Notes: generated by a model not told the origin, from the letters alone. 64,000 bases of DNA from an uncultured Rhizobium sp. (GCA_945952045.1 CAMFHE010000022.1:1-64000); one strand, 5' to 3'; shown: positions 52,359-62,087, counted from the first letter of the stretch. Numbers and translations: made by a program.

Positions 52359-54013
52359 GAACCCGCCGCCTGCTTCTGCGCCGCACTGGCAAAAGAGCGG
52401 TCGAGCAGCATGGCGGCATCGAGCAGACGCTGGGTGTAGGCATGCTGCGGCCGGTCGAAGACATCGTCACGCGCGCCGATCTCGACAATCCGGCCGTTTT
52501 CCATCACCGCAACGCGGTCTGCCACCTGCTCCACTGCGCCGAGATCGTGGGAAACGAACAGGCAGGCAAAGCCGTAGCGCGCCTGCAGGTCGCGAAACAG
52601 CTTCAGGATCTGTTTCTGCACCGTCATGTCGAGCGCCGAAACCGGCTCGTCGGCGACGACGAAGGCGGGACGGCCGACAATGGCGCGGGCGATTGCCACG
52701 CGCTGGCGCTGGCCGCCGGAAAGCTGATGCGGAAAGCGGTCGGCGAATTCCGGCGCGAGGCCGACTTCTGCAAAGACGTCCCGCACCCGCTCCTGCCGCC
52801 CGGCGCGATCGAGGCTCGGATCGAGTTTTAGCGGCTCCCCGACGATATCGGCTGTGCGTTGGCGCGGATCGAGCGAAGAATAGGGATCCTGGAAGACGAT
52901 CTGGATTGCCTGCCGCAAGGCGCGGCTTGTCCCGTTGCGACCATAGGCAAGCGGCTGGCCGCGAAACGCCATGCTGCCGCCAGAGGGTGTGACCAGACCG
53001 ACGATGGCGCGTCCAAGCGTCGTCTTGCCAGAGCCGGAAGCGCCCACCAGCGCCAGCGTTTCGCCGCGGTTGATCGTCAGGTCGACGCCATGAACGGCGC
53101 GTTTTCCCGTGCTCTTGCTGAACAGTGTGGCGCGGCCGGGATAATCGATAACGATGTCCTTGAGTTCGATCAGCGGCTCGGCGGCAGTCTGAGCCAGACG
53201 TACGCCGCCGGCGCTACGGCGCGGCAGGGCATCGACAAGGCGCTTGGTATAATCATGTTTTGGCGCATGCAGTACCTCGGCGCTGTCGCCTTGCTCCACC
53301 GCCCTGCCCTTGTGCATGACGACGACATTGCGAACATAGTGGGAGACCATGCCGAGATCGTGGCTGATCAGCAGCACCGATGTGTTGTTTTCCTGGGTCA
53401 GTTCCACCATCAGATCCAAGACGTCGCGCTGGATCAGCGTGTCGAGCGCCGTGGTCGGTTCGTCGGCGATCAGCAATGCCGGCTTGAGAAGCATGACCGA
53501 GGCAAGCATGATGCGCTGGCGCATGCCGCCGGAAAATTCGTGCGGATAGGCAGCGAGACAGCGCTGCGGATCCTGGATGCGGATACGCTCCAGCATCGCA
53601 AGGCTGCGGTCGCGGATCTCGCCCTTGCCAAGCTGGCGGTGCAGCGCCAACCCCTCGGCCATCTGCTGGCCAATGGTCATCGAAGGGTTGAGCGACACCA
53701 TCGGCTCCTGGAACACCATGCCGATCTCGGCGCCCCTGATGTCGCGCAGTTTCGACGGCGGCAGCGTCGTCAGATCGGTCCCGCGCAGACGGATCCGGCT
53801 TTCAGGCGCAACCACGAAAGGCGGCGGCAACAGGCCGAGCACCGAGCGCGCCGCCATGGTCTTGCCGGAGCCGGATTCGCCGACCAGAGCCAGCATCTCG
53901 CCGACCGGCAGCGCGAAATTCAGATCGTCGACGACAGTGAAGCCGCTGCGGTCGATCCGTACCGACAGGTTTTCGACGCTGAGGATGGTCTCTTTTTCGC
54001 TTGCAACGGCCAT
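52355..54013 (-). CDS. Peptide ABC transporter ATPase, two-domain fusion
   Basis: 552 residues from ATG 54013 (a longer frame to 54292 is shadow of the permease gene). Two nucleotide-binding domains: Walker A GESGSGKT near 43 and GASGSGKT near 325, signatures FSGGMRQR and LSGGQRQR, Walker B LLIADEPT and FVVADEPV. Equivalent to OppD-OppF in one chain, as in YejF. Coupled to the permease upstream by a 4-nt gap. Confidence 0.93.
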   Translation of the reverse strand: MAVASEKETILSVENLSVRIDRSGFTVVDDLNFALPVGEMLALVGESGSGKTMAARSVLGLLPPPFVVAPESRIRLRGTDLTTLPPSKLRDIRGAEIGMVFQEPMVSLNPSMTIGQQMAEGLALHRQLGKGEIRDRSLAMLERIRIQDPQRCLAAYPHEFSGGMRQRIMLASVMLLKPALLIADEPTTALDTLIQRDVLDLMVELTQENNTSVLLISHDLGMVSHYVRNVVVMHKGRAVEQGDSAEVLHAPKHDYTKRLVDALPRRSAGGVRLAQTAAEPLIELKDIVIDYPGRATLFSKSTGKRAVHGVDLTINRGETLALVGASGSGKTTLGRAIVGLVTPSGGSMAFRGQPLAYGRNGTSRALRQAIQIVFQDPYSSLDPRQRTADIVGEPLKLDPSLDRAGRQERVRDVFAEVGLAPEFADRFPHQLSGGQRQRVAIARAIVGRPAFVVADEPVSALDMTVQKQILKLFRDLQARYGFACLFVSHDLGAVEQVADRVAVMENGRIVEIGARDDVFDRPQHAYTQRLLDAAMLLDRSFASAAQKQAAGS

Positions 54014-54017
54014 GGGA

Positions 54018-54851
54018 TCAATCCTGCATCTTCGGGTCGAGCCAGTCGCGCACCGCATCGCCGAGAAGATTAACGCCAAGCAGCGTGATCGAGATGCAGA
54101 GGCCGGGCAGAATGACGATATGCGGAGCCTGGTTGATATAAGGCCGGCCGGTCGAGAGCATGTTGCCCCAGCTCGGCGCCGGCGGCGGCACGCCGAGGCC
54201 GAGAAACGAGAGCGCGCTTTCCGACAGCACCACCCAGCCGAACATCGTCGTGGCCAGCACCATGACCGGCGCCACGCAATTCGGCAGCACATGCCGCAGC
54301 ATGGTGACGATTTCGCTATTGCCCATCACCCGCGACGCCTCGATATATTCCCGCTCGCGGATCGACAGAACCGTGCCACGCACGACACGCACCGCAACCG
54401 GCATATAGGCGATGCCGAGCGCGATGATGATACCGTTTCGGCTGGTGCCGAACACGGCCATGAAACCCAAAGCCAGGAGCAGGCCGGGAAAGGCGAGCAG
54501 CGCATCGTTGACCATCATCAGCAGTCGATCCGTCCAACCGCGCAGAAAACCGGCGAGGATGCCGAGGATAGTGCCGAAGACGATGGCGAAGACGACTGTC
54601 GAAAAGGCGATCCAGGCGCTGGTGCGCGCACCGTATATCAGCCGGCTGAGGATATCGCGACCGAACTCGTCGGCGCCGAGCAGATGGCTTGCAGACGGCC
54701 CCTTGAGGCGGGCGAGAAGATCGAGCTTCAGCGGATCGTATGGCGCAAGCCAGGGCCCGAAGATCGCCACGAACAGCAAAAGTCCGACGAAGACGATGCC
54801 GATCAGGCCGTTGAACCGCAATGCGGGAATGCGAAGAGCCCTTGCGATCAT
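54018..54851 (-). CDS. Peptide ABC transporter permease (DppC type)
   Basis: 277 residues from ATG 54851. OppC N-terminal region (LAPYDPLKLDLLARL, HLLGADEFGRDILSRLIYGA) and the EAA-loop EYIEASRVMGNSEIVTMLRH. Six membrane helices. Overlaps the DppB-type gene by 4 nt. Confidence 0.92.
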   Translation of the reverse strand: MIARALRIPALRFNGLIGIVFVGLLLFVAIFGPWLAPYDPLKLDLLARLKGPSASHLLGADEFGRDILSRLIYGARTSAWIAFSTVVFAIVFGTILGILAGFLRGWTDRLLMMVNDALLAFPGLLLALGFMAVFGTSRNGIIIALGIAYMPVAVRVVRGTVLSIREREYIEASRVMGNSEIVTMLRHVLPNCVAPVMVLATTMFGWVVLSESALSFLGLGVPPPAPSWGNMLSTGRPYINQAPHIVILPGLCISITLLGVNLLGDAVRDWLDPKMQD

Positions 54852-55789
54852 GCCGTCACCCTTGGATCGAGGAGCGGATAGAGGAGATCGACCAACAGGT
54901 TGACCACCACATAGATGAAGGCCGTAAACAGCAGGCAGCCCTGCACCACGGGATAATCGCGGGCATAGATGCCATCCACCAGCAGGCGGCCGAGGCCTGG
55001 AATGGTAAAGACCGTTTCGATGACGGCAATATTGGCGAGCAGGCTGCCGAGAACGAGGCCGATCAGCGTCATAGTCGGCGCAAAGGCGTTCTTGAAGGCA
55101 TGACGCCATATGACGGCCGCTTCCGACAGGCCTTTGGCGCGCGCATGGGTGATGTATTCCAGCCGGGCCACCTCGATGGTGCTCGCCCGCGCCATGCGGG
55201 TAATCGAGCCGGATTCGACAAGAACCAGCGTGACGACCGGCAGGATGATATAAAGCAAGGCGCTGCCGAAATCGCGGCTGAACGGCACGTAACCGACGAC
55301 CGGCAGCCAGCCGAGCGTCAGGCCGAAGATCAGAAGCAGCATCAGCCCGGCCCAGAAACTCGGGATCGACAACAGCAGCGTCGAGACTGCGATCACGGCA
55401 ATATCGCCGCTGCGGTTCTGCCGCCAGGCGGCAAACATGCCGGCCGGCACGGCGATGACGGTGGCGAAGGCGACAGCGATCAGAACAATGGTCGCCGAAA
55501 CGGAGAAGCGTTCGAGGATCAGCGGCAGCACGGCTTGGCCGGTAGAAATCGACTGGCCGAAATCGCCCGTCAGCACATTGCCCAGCCAATAGAGATATTG
55601 CAGCACGATCGGCTTATCGAGCCCCATTTCGGCGCGCAGCGCTTCCACCTGCCCCGGCTGTGCAAGATCGCCCAGCAACAGCGTCGCCGGATCACCGGGT
55701 ATCATGCGCATCAGCGCAAAAACGATGATCGAAACGAGAAACAAGGTCGGGATCGACGAGGCGATCCGGCTCAGGATGAAGCGGACCAA
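54848..55789 (-). CDS. Peptide ABC transporter permease (DppB type)
   Basis: 313 residues. N-terminus MVRFILSRIASSIPTLFLVS and RMIPGDPATLLLG are typical of DppB/OppB; EAA-loop ARLEYITHARAKGLSEAAVI. Starts inside the end of the C45-amidase gene (19-nt overlap), so translation is coupled. Confidence 0.92.
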   Translation of the reverse strand: MVRFILSRIASSIPTLFLVSIIVFALMRMIPGDPATLLLGDLAQPGQVEALRAEMGLDKPIVLQYLYWLGNVLTGDFGQSISTGQAVLPLILERFSVSATIVLIAVAFATVIAVPAGMFAAWRQNRSGDIAVIAVSTLLLSIPSFWAGLMLLLIFGLTLGWLPVVGYVPFSRDFGSALLYIILPVVTLVLVESGSITRMARASTIEVARLEYITHARAKGLSEAAVIWRHAFKNAFAPTMTLIGLVLGSLLANIAVIETVFTIPGLGRLLVDGIYARDYPVVQGCLLFTAFIYVVVNLLVDLLYPLLDPRVTA

Positions 55790-56955
55790 CGGCTTTCCTC
55801 CTCGCTGCTGCTTTGGGTAGTGCCCGCCGCCCGGGCAAGCGCACCCTCCTCCATCGTCAGTTCGTAACGCGTGAATGTGCGATTGATGGCGGGAAGCGGC
55901 ACTACCTCCATGATGCCCTTGGCGGGCTCACAAAGGATCATCGCCACCGTCGCGGAGAGATTACCGCCCTCCTTGGCTATGGGCGCGCGGCAGACACAGA
56001 AGGGCGCGGCGAAATCGTCGAAGAAGGCGCGCTTGAGATCGTCGATGCCGAGCTTGCCGCCGGTTTCCGTCAGGATTTTCTGGACGCGATGGTCGCGGTA
56101 GAGGCTGTCGGGAACGCTGGCGAGGCCGGTTTCCTTCAGCTTCGACAGCGCAACTGCGCTTTGCCAATGATTGGCATGCACGATCATGCCGTTTTGCGGA
56201 TAGATCGGGAAGACCTCGTCGGGCGCACATTCGAGATCGACTGCATAACCCTCGGCCGTGCTGAGCATCATATTGTTGGAGCAGGATTTCGGTGTGATGG
56301 CGACGACACGCAACGCCAGCGCAAAATGCTGCGCCTCCAATGCCCGGCGACGGATGAAGGGCAAGGGAATTCCCATGTCGCGATAATCGCGGTCGCTTTC
56401 CAGATAGTTAGCGGTGATGGTGATGCCGGCGGCGTTGAAGCCGCTGCGGGCCAGGCCGCCGGCCTCGGTGAAGGTCAGGATGTCCGGGCCGTCGTCACGC
56501 AGGATACGCAGAACGATCGAGGTATCGGCGCATTCGGCGCGCCAGTCCCAGTTCTGTCCGTGAATGACAGTGCCGTCGCGCGTCACTTCAGGCAGCAGCA
56601 CGGCGCCGGTGCAGCCATCCGGCTCTTCATCGGCAACGCCCGCCTCCAGCCTTGCCAGTTGCAGCACCTCGGTGCGGGCATTGACGAGCACGATGGCCGA
56701 AAGGTCGATGCCGGCGCCTTCGGCGATGCCTTCCATCTCCGTCACCAGATCGGGCGCCCAATCGCGAATGCGCGGCAGAAATGCGGTGACCAACCGCTCG
56801 ATATTGGCATCGTCGAAACCGAGGCGGTGCAACTGGTCGGTATAGAGCCCGGCCGAAAGACGGATGCGCTCGCGCGCCGTCTCGCCATAGATACGGCCGC
56901 GCTGACGCGGCGCGCCGCTGATCTCGACCAGGGGAAAGGGAGTGATCTGACCCAT
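55771..56955 (-). CDS. C45-family amidase (acyl-transferase/penicillin-acylase-like Ntn hydrolase)
   Basis: 394 residues. GCTG with C115 is the autocatalytic cleavage site and nucleophile of peptidase C45 (IAT-type) proteins; GNxQNWDW-like HGQNWDWRAE and NAAGITITANYL agree. No signal peptide, so it acts in the cytoplasm after uptake. Members hydrolyse or transfer acyl groups on small peptides and beta-lactams. First gene of the minus-strand operon, facing the GntR gene, and overlapping the permease. Confidence 0.85.
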   Translation of the reverse strand: MGQITPFPLVEISGAPRQRGRIYGETARERIRLSAGLYTDQLHRLGFDDANIERLVTAFLPRIRDWAPDLVTEMEGIAEGAGIDLSAIVLVNARTEVLQLARLEAGVADEEPDGCTGAVLLPEVTRDGTVIHGQNWDWRAECADTSIVLRILRDDGPDILTFTEAGGLARSGFNAAGITITANYLESDRDYRDMGIPLPFIRRRALEAQHFALALRVVAITPKSCSNNMMLSTAEGYAVDLECAPDEVFPIYPQNGMIVHANHWQSAVALSKLKETGLASVPDSLYRDHRVQKILTETGGKLGIDDLKRAFFDDFAAPFCVCRAPIAKEGGNLSATVAMILCEPAKGIMEVVPLPAINRTFTRYELTMEEGALARAAGTTQSSSEEESRWSASS

Positions 56956-56989
56956 ATGCGCTACCTTCGTTTCCGTCTTTCAATGCAGC

Positions 56990-57069
56990 ATAATGCATTT
57001 TGTAGATATGAAAAGCATAAAAAATGAAAAATGCGGAGTCGCATTGCGTTGCAGGCGCGCTATAATGCA
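56990..57069. promoter_or_regulatory. Divergent promoter with ATAATGCA repeats and AATGCG-N4-CGCATT
   Basis: ATAATGCA occurs at 56990-56997 and 57062-57069, and a perfect inverted repeat AATGCG-GAGT-CGCATT at 57030-57045 lies between them, all in the gap between the C45 operon and the GntR gene. A regulator with two DNA-binding domains could use several such half-sites. Function inferred. Confidence 0.45.
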
Positions 57070-57089
57070 AGCGTGAAATGAGGACGTTC

Positions 57090-58022
57090 ATGGAAGACAT
57101 GGAATTATCGCAAACCGCGCAGGCGGATGGGCCGAGCACGCTGCAGCTCGATCTGGCGCGGCGGATCATCGATCGCATTCGCGATGCGGACTTGCGCGTC
57201 GGCACGCGCATCTCGGCGCCGGAGCTGGCTAGACTGTTCGGCGTGTCGCGCTCGCCGATCTCGGGCGCACTCGAACTCCTTGTGGAAAAGGGCGTGCTGC
57301 AGCCGATGGAAAAGCGTGGACTGCGCGTGGCGCGCGATGTCTCGACGCTCGATCTCAGCGAAATCCTGCCGAATTCACCGATCGAGGATCTCTATCGCCA
57401 GATGCTGCGCGAACGGGCGCAAAACGAGTTGCCGCAGGAAGTGTCCGAAGCCGAGCTCATTCCCCGCTATGGTGTCTCTCGCGGCATCGTGCGCAAGCTC
57501 CTTATGCGGTTTGCCGCCGAAGGCCTGGCGCAACGCCTGCCCGGCCATGGCTGGCGCTTCGTCGATACGCTGGATGGCGAGGAAGCCTACCGGGAAAGCT
57601 ATGAATTCCGCGCCATCGTCGAATGTTCGGCGCTGCGCACGCCGAATTTCAAGGTGGACGCCGAAATCGCCGCGCAGATCCGCCGTGCCCATGAGCGCAT
57701 TCTGGACGATCCCGCCAGCCGTTCGGGCAGCGACGAATGGTTCCGCGTCAACGCCTTCTTCCATGAAAATCTGGCCGGCTTTTCCGGAAACCGCTTCCTC
57801 ACCGATGCAATTCGCCACCAGAACAACCTGCGCCGCATGCAGGAATCCGCCGCCTTCTTCGAGCTGCCGGCGAAGCGAATCGAACAATCCTGTCGCGAAC
57901 ATCTCGCTATCCTCGACGCCGTCGAACGCGGCAATGTCGAATGGGCCGAGGCGCTGCTGCGCCAGCATCTAAAGCAGGCATCGGAATATGGGTTGAACGG
58001 CAAGGGTAACATTCCTGCCTGA
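57090..58022 (+). CDS. GntR-family regulator with two winged-helix domains
   Basis: 310 residues from ATG 57090, which has GAGGAC at the right distance (ATG 57078 lies inside it). First wHTH about 25-88 (ISAPELARLFGVSRSPISGA), second about 105-172 (EAELIPRYGVSRGIVRKLLM, RLPGHGWRFVD), then an FCD-like helical effector domain (FRVNAFFHENLAGFSGNRFL). Two GntR-type wHTH units in one chain are unusual. Probably represses the divergent transport operon. Confidence 0.85.
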   Translation: MEDMELSQTAQADGPSTLQLDLARRIIDRIRDADLRVGTRISAPELARLFGVSRSPISGALELLVEKGVLQPMEKRGLRVARDVSTLDLSEILPNSPIEDLYRQMLRERAQNELPQEVSEAELIPRYGVSRGIVRKLLMRFAAEGLAQRLPGHGWRFVDTLDGEEAYRESYEFRAIVECSALRTPNFKVDAEIAAQIRRAHERILDDPASRSGSDEWFRVNAFFHENLAGFSGNRFLTDAIRHQNNLRRMQESAAFFELPAKRIEQSCREHLAILDAVERGNVEWAEALLRQHLKQASEYGLNGKGNIPA

Positions 58023-58469
58023 CCGCCCACGCGTTTGCGCCTCATTCCAGTATTTTTGCCATACGCCGACGAGATCGAAGGCTTTTGCCGCCTACGCCTT
58101 GTCCCGCGCGATATGGGCAGGGCAAAAAGGCAGGAAATACAGCGTCTAGCCGATCGCGTGGAAATCGAAGAGAAATCGGCGAGCGAAATCACGGCAGCCT
58201 GATCCCGGCCCCTTAGTACAATCGGCAAGAAAATTCAGGTCCCGCAAACGTAACGAACTCACCGCCTGGGACGCGACCACTTTTTTCGCCCCGCGTCATC
58301 GGCGGCCTCTATTGCGTCGATGTCGGCTATAACCGCCAGAAGCGCGCCGATGCGATCGCGGCGCAGGCAGAGAACCTCGCCGGCGATGTCACGTTATCTT
58401 CAGGTTAACGGTTGTAGGTTAACTCGGCTGACTGTTGATTTGCACTGAGGGCTGACCCGGGATTAGATT
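58023..58469. other. Gene-free stretch with coding relics
   Basis: No intact gene. At about 58295-58408 one plus frame reads RVIGGLYCVDVGYNRQKRAD and ends at TAA; it distantly resembles the start of endonuclease V (GGVDVGY) but is too short to assign. Another charged open frame at 58060-58201 is unassigned. Confidence 0.35.
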
Positions 58470-58499
58470 GAAGCCCCCGCGCTGGACCAGCGAAACGCT

Positions 58500-59310
58500 T
58501 CAAACTAAGCCATCTGCTGGGCGTGTTGGGTGTCGAATTCTTTTGGCGATCTGTAGCCTAGGCCGAGTGCAGGGGATTGCCATTATAGATATCCTCGATG
58601 ATCCGGGGCAAGCGTTCTGCCACGTCTGCGAAGGTCTCGTAGCCAGCGTGTAAATGTCCTCGACTTTCAGGGCCTACATAAAGCTCTGTGCCTGAGCAGT
58701 GTGATTAGGGTTGCCGACGGCGCTCATGGAACCCTGCAGACCGGCGGCATCGAACGCTCGTCGACAGGTCTCGCTTGCGTATTGGCATCCGCGGTCCGTT
58801 TGGTGGATGCAGCCGGGTGGAGGCTGTCTGTTCTCAAGCGCTGAACGCAAAGCTACAAATACTAGCGGCGTATCCAGGCTTTTTGCCAGGCGATAGCCAA
58901 CGGCGATGCGGATGTACCTGAAGTCCGCCACCCAGACCATGTCAGGCCGCGTCGGGATCACATTGCGATAAAGGTTCGGGTAGATCGGTGAATCATGGTT
59001 GCTATCCGTCGTGAGAACATGCCGCTTACGAGCCTTGATCCCGAGGCCATTGGTTCGCATGACGCGGGCAACACGCTTGTGATTGACGAGGTGGGCTCTT
59101 CGTTGAGGCTCGTGCGTTACGCGTCGATATCCATAGCAGGACAATTCGTCCTGGATGTTCTCGATGATCGCAGCGAGCTCGGCTTCGCCGAGATTCAAAG
59201 CCCTTGCCGTGGATCGATAGTAAAGCGTGCTTCTCTGGAGGTCGATCACTTCGCATCCCCAGCCTGATAGAGCAGGCCGCGGGCCGGTGACGATGGAACA
59301 CTTTTCGTTG
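58500..59310 (-). pseudogene. IS3 OrfB relic
   Basis: The longest piece, 58674-59249, reads IDLQRSTLYYRS, CYGYRRVTHEPQRRAHLVNH and VWVADFRYIRIAVGYRLAKS (first catalytic Asp of the rve domain), then GCIHQTDRGCQYASE with the second Asp (usually HSDRGxQYAS). The end lies in other frames: YETFADVAERLPRIIEDIYN, then, after a missing base, YRSPKEFDTQHAQQMA. Multiple frameshifts. Confidence 0.72.
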
Positions 59311-59349
59311 CCTCCGGCGATCGGCTAGCGCAGAGTTTTTTCACGGGTC

Positions 59350-59606
59350 CAGTTCCATCGTGGTCTGGCCGACTTTACGTTCGAGCGCCACACTGTGAGC
59401 CTGTTACTCAGCAATGACGCTCACTCCGCCTCTCCATCGTTCAGCTCACCATGATCGAACTGCGTAAGCCACTACTGGATGAGGTTAGCCGAGACACCAT
59501 AGGTGCGCTGCGCACCGCGCCTCTAAATGACGCCGTTACGGATATCTTGGCAAAGCTGCAATTTGAACGGCGCCGAAAGCCGTCGATAGGGACCTCGGGA
59601 CTTCAT
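59350..59606 (-). pseudogene. IS3 OrfA relic
   Basis: From ATG 59606: MKSRGPYRRLSAPFKLQLCQ, DIRNGVI, stop, RRGAQRTYGVSANLIQ, stop, WLTQFDHGELNDGEAE, stop. This is the HTH of IS3 OrfA with three in-frame stops; the last is followed, in another frame, by a leucine-zipper-like segment. Confidence 0.65.
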
Positions 59607-59715
59607 GAGTCCTTCTCCGATTGAGGCCCGCATAGTGTATCAGTTTTCCGTGTCCCGTGGTCCAGCCGGAGAGGTTCACTCTATATTACGGGTAAGCTCG
59701 CAGTGCAAATCAACA

Positions 59716-60165
59716 CTATCCGGTGAGTTCGCTTGGGGGCGAACGGATTGAGAACGTGCGCATCGTCCAGGCCGGCCTCGAGGAGATAGGCGTTCCTTTC
59801 GATCGATGCCGTGACCGGGGAGACGGCATCCCCGGAAACATCGCCACGATGGCGGAAGGCGCTGTTCTTTCTCGCCTGTTATAGCGAGGGACGATTGCTC
59901 GTGACCGTTCCGGGAAAACAGCCATTGGCGATGGGCAGTTCGCTTGACGAAACCCTATCCAAATTTACGGGCTTCCTGCTCGATCGTCAGGCCTGGAACG
60001 ACTGCTGCCGTAGGCAACACGGCACTCCCGAGCTATAACGCCGCTCCTCTCCATCTGATCACGGCCGGAACTGTCCGATCGATGTCGGAAGCCCTCGCCG
60101 GGACTGTCGTGGATGCAAGACGGCTTCGGCCAAACATCGTGCTCGCCCGACGACGGTTATGAAAT
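59716..60165 (+). pseudogene. MOSC-domain protein relic
   Basis: Pieces in changing frames: YPVSSLGGERIENVRIVQAG (MOSC_N start, strikingly like YPVSSMGGERLEEARL of the intact gene at 50746), GRLLVTVPGKQPLAMGSSLD, and APLHLITAGTVRSMSEALAG with DARRLRPNIVL of the MOSC core. At least two frameshifts, and the C-terminal Cys region is missing. Lies just beyond the degraded IS3 element. Confidence 0.65.
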
Positions 60166-60325
60166 AGATTGGTGCGGCCGGCACTGGACGGCCGCAGTAG
60201 TTGGTGGAACTTTCTGTGAAAAAACGAAGCGGTGCGGAATGACGATGGATTGCTCAGCCGGGACTGTCTGAGGAACCGGAGGTCGTGCAGACGATTGTTC
60301 GGCAGCATCGTCGATACCGCGGCGT

Positions 60326-62053
60326 TTACGCATCGGTGACGAGGGAGGGCGTGATCTCGGTCGGTGAAGGGTTCGAAGTAGCCTGAACACTTCCCGAAAG
60401 ATCGAGCACCCGATCTTCGCGTGCAAGGCTCTTCAGGATCGCTTGCGCGACGCGTGAACCGAGGTCGTTCGCGCTGGTGATTCCCTGGATGAACGGCAGC
60501 TTGTGCAGCAGAAACGGAACTGAAACGCAGTACAAGTTGCGGCAGACATCCTCGGCGACGTTCGGCCTGAAATTTTCGTCGACATCGATACCGCCGGTGC
60601 GCCGGAGCGTGTAGGCGAATTTGCCTGCCGGCGTCTTCGCCTTCTTGACGACGCCCTGGTCTCTCAGGCTAGGAAACGGAAGGTCGTATGCCGAGAGTGG
60701 ATGCTGTCCGGTCGCATCGATGAATGCATCAAACTTCGTCTCGTTATTACCAACCTTCAAAGTAACCCCCGGTTCCGCATCACCCTTTTCGATTTCATAG
60801 TCCTCACCAAGTCGGGCGACCTCAAGCTTCCCGGCCCGGTGCAGTGCAAGGAGCCGTTCTATGGATTCATGCGGGACGGTGGCGTAGTCATCCACAAAGA
60901 CCGACTTGAAATGCTTGTGAAAGCGCTTGAGATCGGCAGCATCGAGATGCGGTATTGCCTCTGCGATGATCTCGTGCATTCGCAGAATTGCATAACGCCA
61001 ACGAACGGTGATCCGCTCCTTCTTATTGTTCGTCGCTTCGCGGAGGTTACGGGCCGCCCATGCGAATGGCTCTGCTTTCTCGCGGTCGCGGAAATATCGC
61101 GACTGAAAGTCTTCGACGGTGGCGAGAGCGAGCCCGACATGGCCAGCATAGCCTGAATCGGATCGACTGAGTTCTTCTCTGAACAGCTCAAAAACCCTGT
61201 CGAGCAATCCCGCTGGTCCCTTTTCGACGGCACTGGCGACTGCTTCAGGCGTACAGATCGTCAGCGGCTCGTACGGGATGGGACAATAGAAATCGGCTTC
61301 AGGTAACAGGCCTTTGCGCGACATCATCGCAATTCGCAGGCTCTCAGAGCCGGCTGCGGTTTCATATCGCAGGGTATCGTCGAAATCGCGCAGGAATATC
61401 CCGTGCGCCCCGGCGACGGAGACGACGGCATCGATCCCGCTTAAGGATGTGCCGAGAATAGCCACTTTGACAGCGCCGATTTTGCGGATCGCAGACGCGG
61501 GCCATGGCGACACGAAATAGCCCGGCGAGGTCTCCGTGTTCTCCGGCCAGTCGTGGCCCGTGGCCATCACGACGTGGTCGAATACGGCCTTGTCGGTAGA
61601 ACCGTCGCCGCGACGCACCGTCAGCGTTATGTCGTTATCGCCCAGTAAGATGTCGGTGATTTTGTGACTGGCGCGGACAACGATGGTATGTCCTGCTGCC
61701 ATTCGCGCCTCAACAAGCTTCCAGAACTGCGCGGCGAAGAATTCCCCGAGCACGACACGCGGATAAAATTCCCGCTCGCCGATCGCTGATCTCTCGACCC
61801 CAATCGCGATCAGTTCTTCATCGGAACGAGAAGCGAGCCAGCCAACGAGCGTGTCGACGATCGGCGGTATTTCGATGCTTGCAATATTCGAAAGCATCGC
61901 GCGGTCATTGACCGCGGGGTGATAAGGGGTGCCCTTACCGGCGTCAGGGGACTCCTCGTAGACGGTAATGGCGAGTGGAAGAGTTGTTCCTGTGAGACCT
62001 TTCAGGGCGTAGATGCCTGTCGGTCCGGAGCCGATGATGGCGGTGCGCGGCAT
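60326..62053 (-). CDS. FAD/NAD(P)-binding oxidoreductase (HcpA/PvdA-like class)
   Basis: 575 residues. FAD Rossmann TAIIGSGPTGIYALKGL at 4-20, a second glycine motif VAILGTSLSGIDAVVSVAG near 190, ATGHDWP and DATGQHPLSAYD as in the FAD-NAD(P)-binding family with N-hydroxylase-like folds. Soluble. Substrate unknown. Neighbours (DUF2945, DUF2171, receivers) point to stress physiology rather than a biosynthetic cluster. Monocistronic. Confidence 0.75.
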   Translation of the reverse strand: MPRTAIIGSGPTGIYALKGLTGTTLPLAITVYEESPDAGKGTPYHPAVNDRAMLSNIASIEIPPIVDTLVGWLASRSDEELIAIGVERSAIGEREFYPRVVLGEFFAAQFWKLVEARMAAGHTIVVRASHKITDILLGDNDITLTVRRGDGSTDKAVFDHVVMATGHDWPENTETSPGYFVSPWPASAIRKIGAVKVAILGTSLSGIDAVVSVAGAHGIFLRDFDDTLRYETAAGSESLRIAMMSRKGLLPEADFYCPIPYEPLTICTPEAVASAVEKGPAGLLDRVFELFREELSRSDSGYAGHVGLALATVEDFQSRYFRDREKAEPFAWAARNLREATNNKKERITVRWRYAILRMHEIIAEAIPHLDAADLKRFHKHFKSVFVDDYATVPHESIERLLALHRAGKLEVARLGEDYEIEKGDAEPGVTLKVGNNETKFDAFIDATGQHPLSAYDLPFPSLRDQGVVKKAKTPAGKFAYTLRRTGGIDVDENFRPNVAEDVCRNLYCVSVPFLLHKLPFIQGITSANDLGSRVAQAILKSLAREDRVLDLSGSVQATSNPSPTEITPSLVTDA

Positions 62054-62087
62054 GAATACCTTCTGGTCTGATACGAGGGCGAGCTGA

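Larger units (their letters stand above)
58470..59680 (-). mobile_element. Degraded IS3-family element
   Basis: OrfA and OrfB relics in the usual order on the minus strand. Both outer ends read inward contain CTGGACCA (58482-58489 on plus; 59669-59676 region on minus), probably the remains of the terminal inverted repeats. Many stops and frameshifts: not mobile. Confidence 0.65.

Noticed and set aside
52859..54881. Long plus-strand frames (404 and 434 residues) over the ABC genes
   Set aside because: Shadows of the ATPase and permease genes, with composition typical of reverse frames in high-GC DNA.
58295..58408. Endonuclease V relic
   Set aside because: Only about 20 residues resemble the family start and the rest does not continue; kept as a remark without a gene call.
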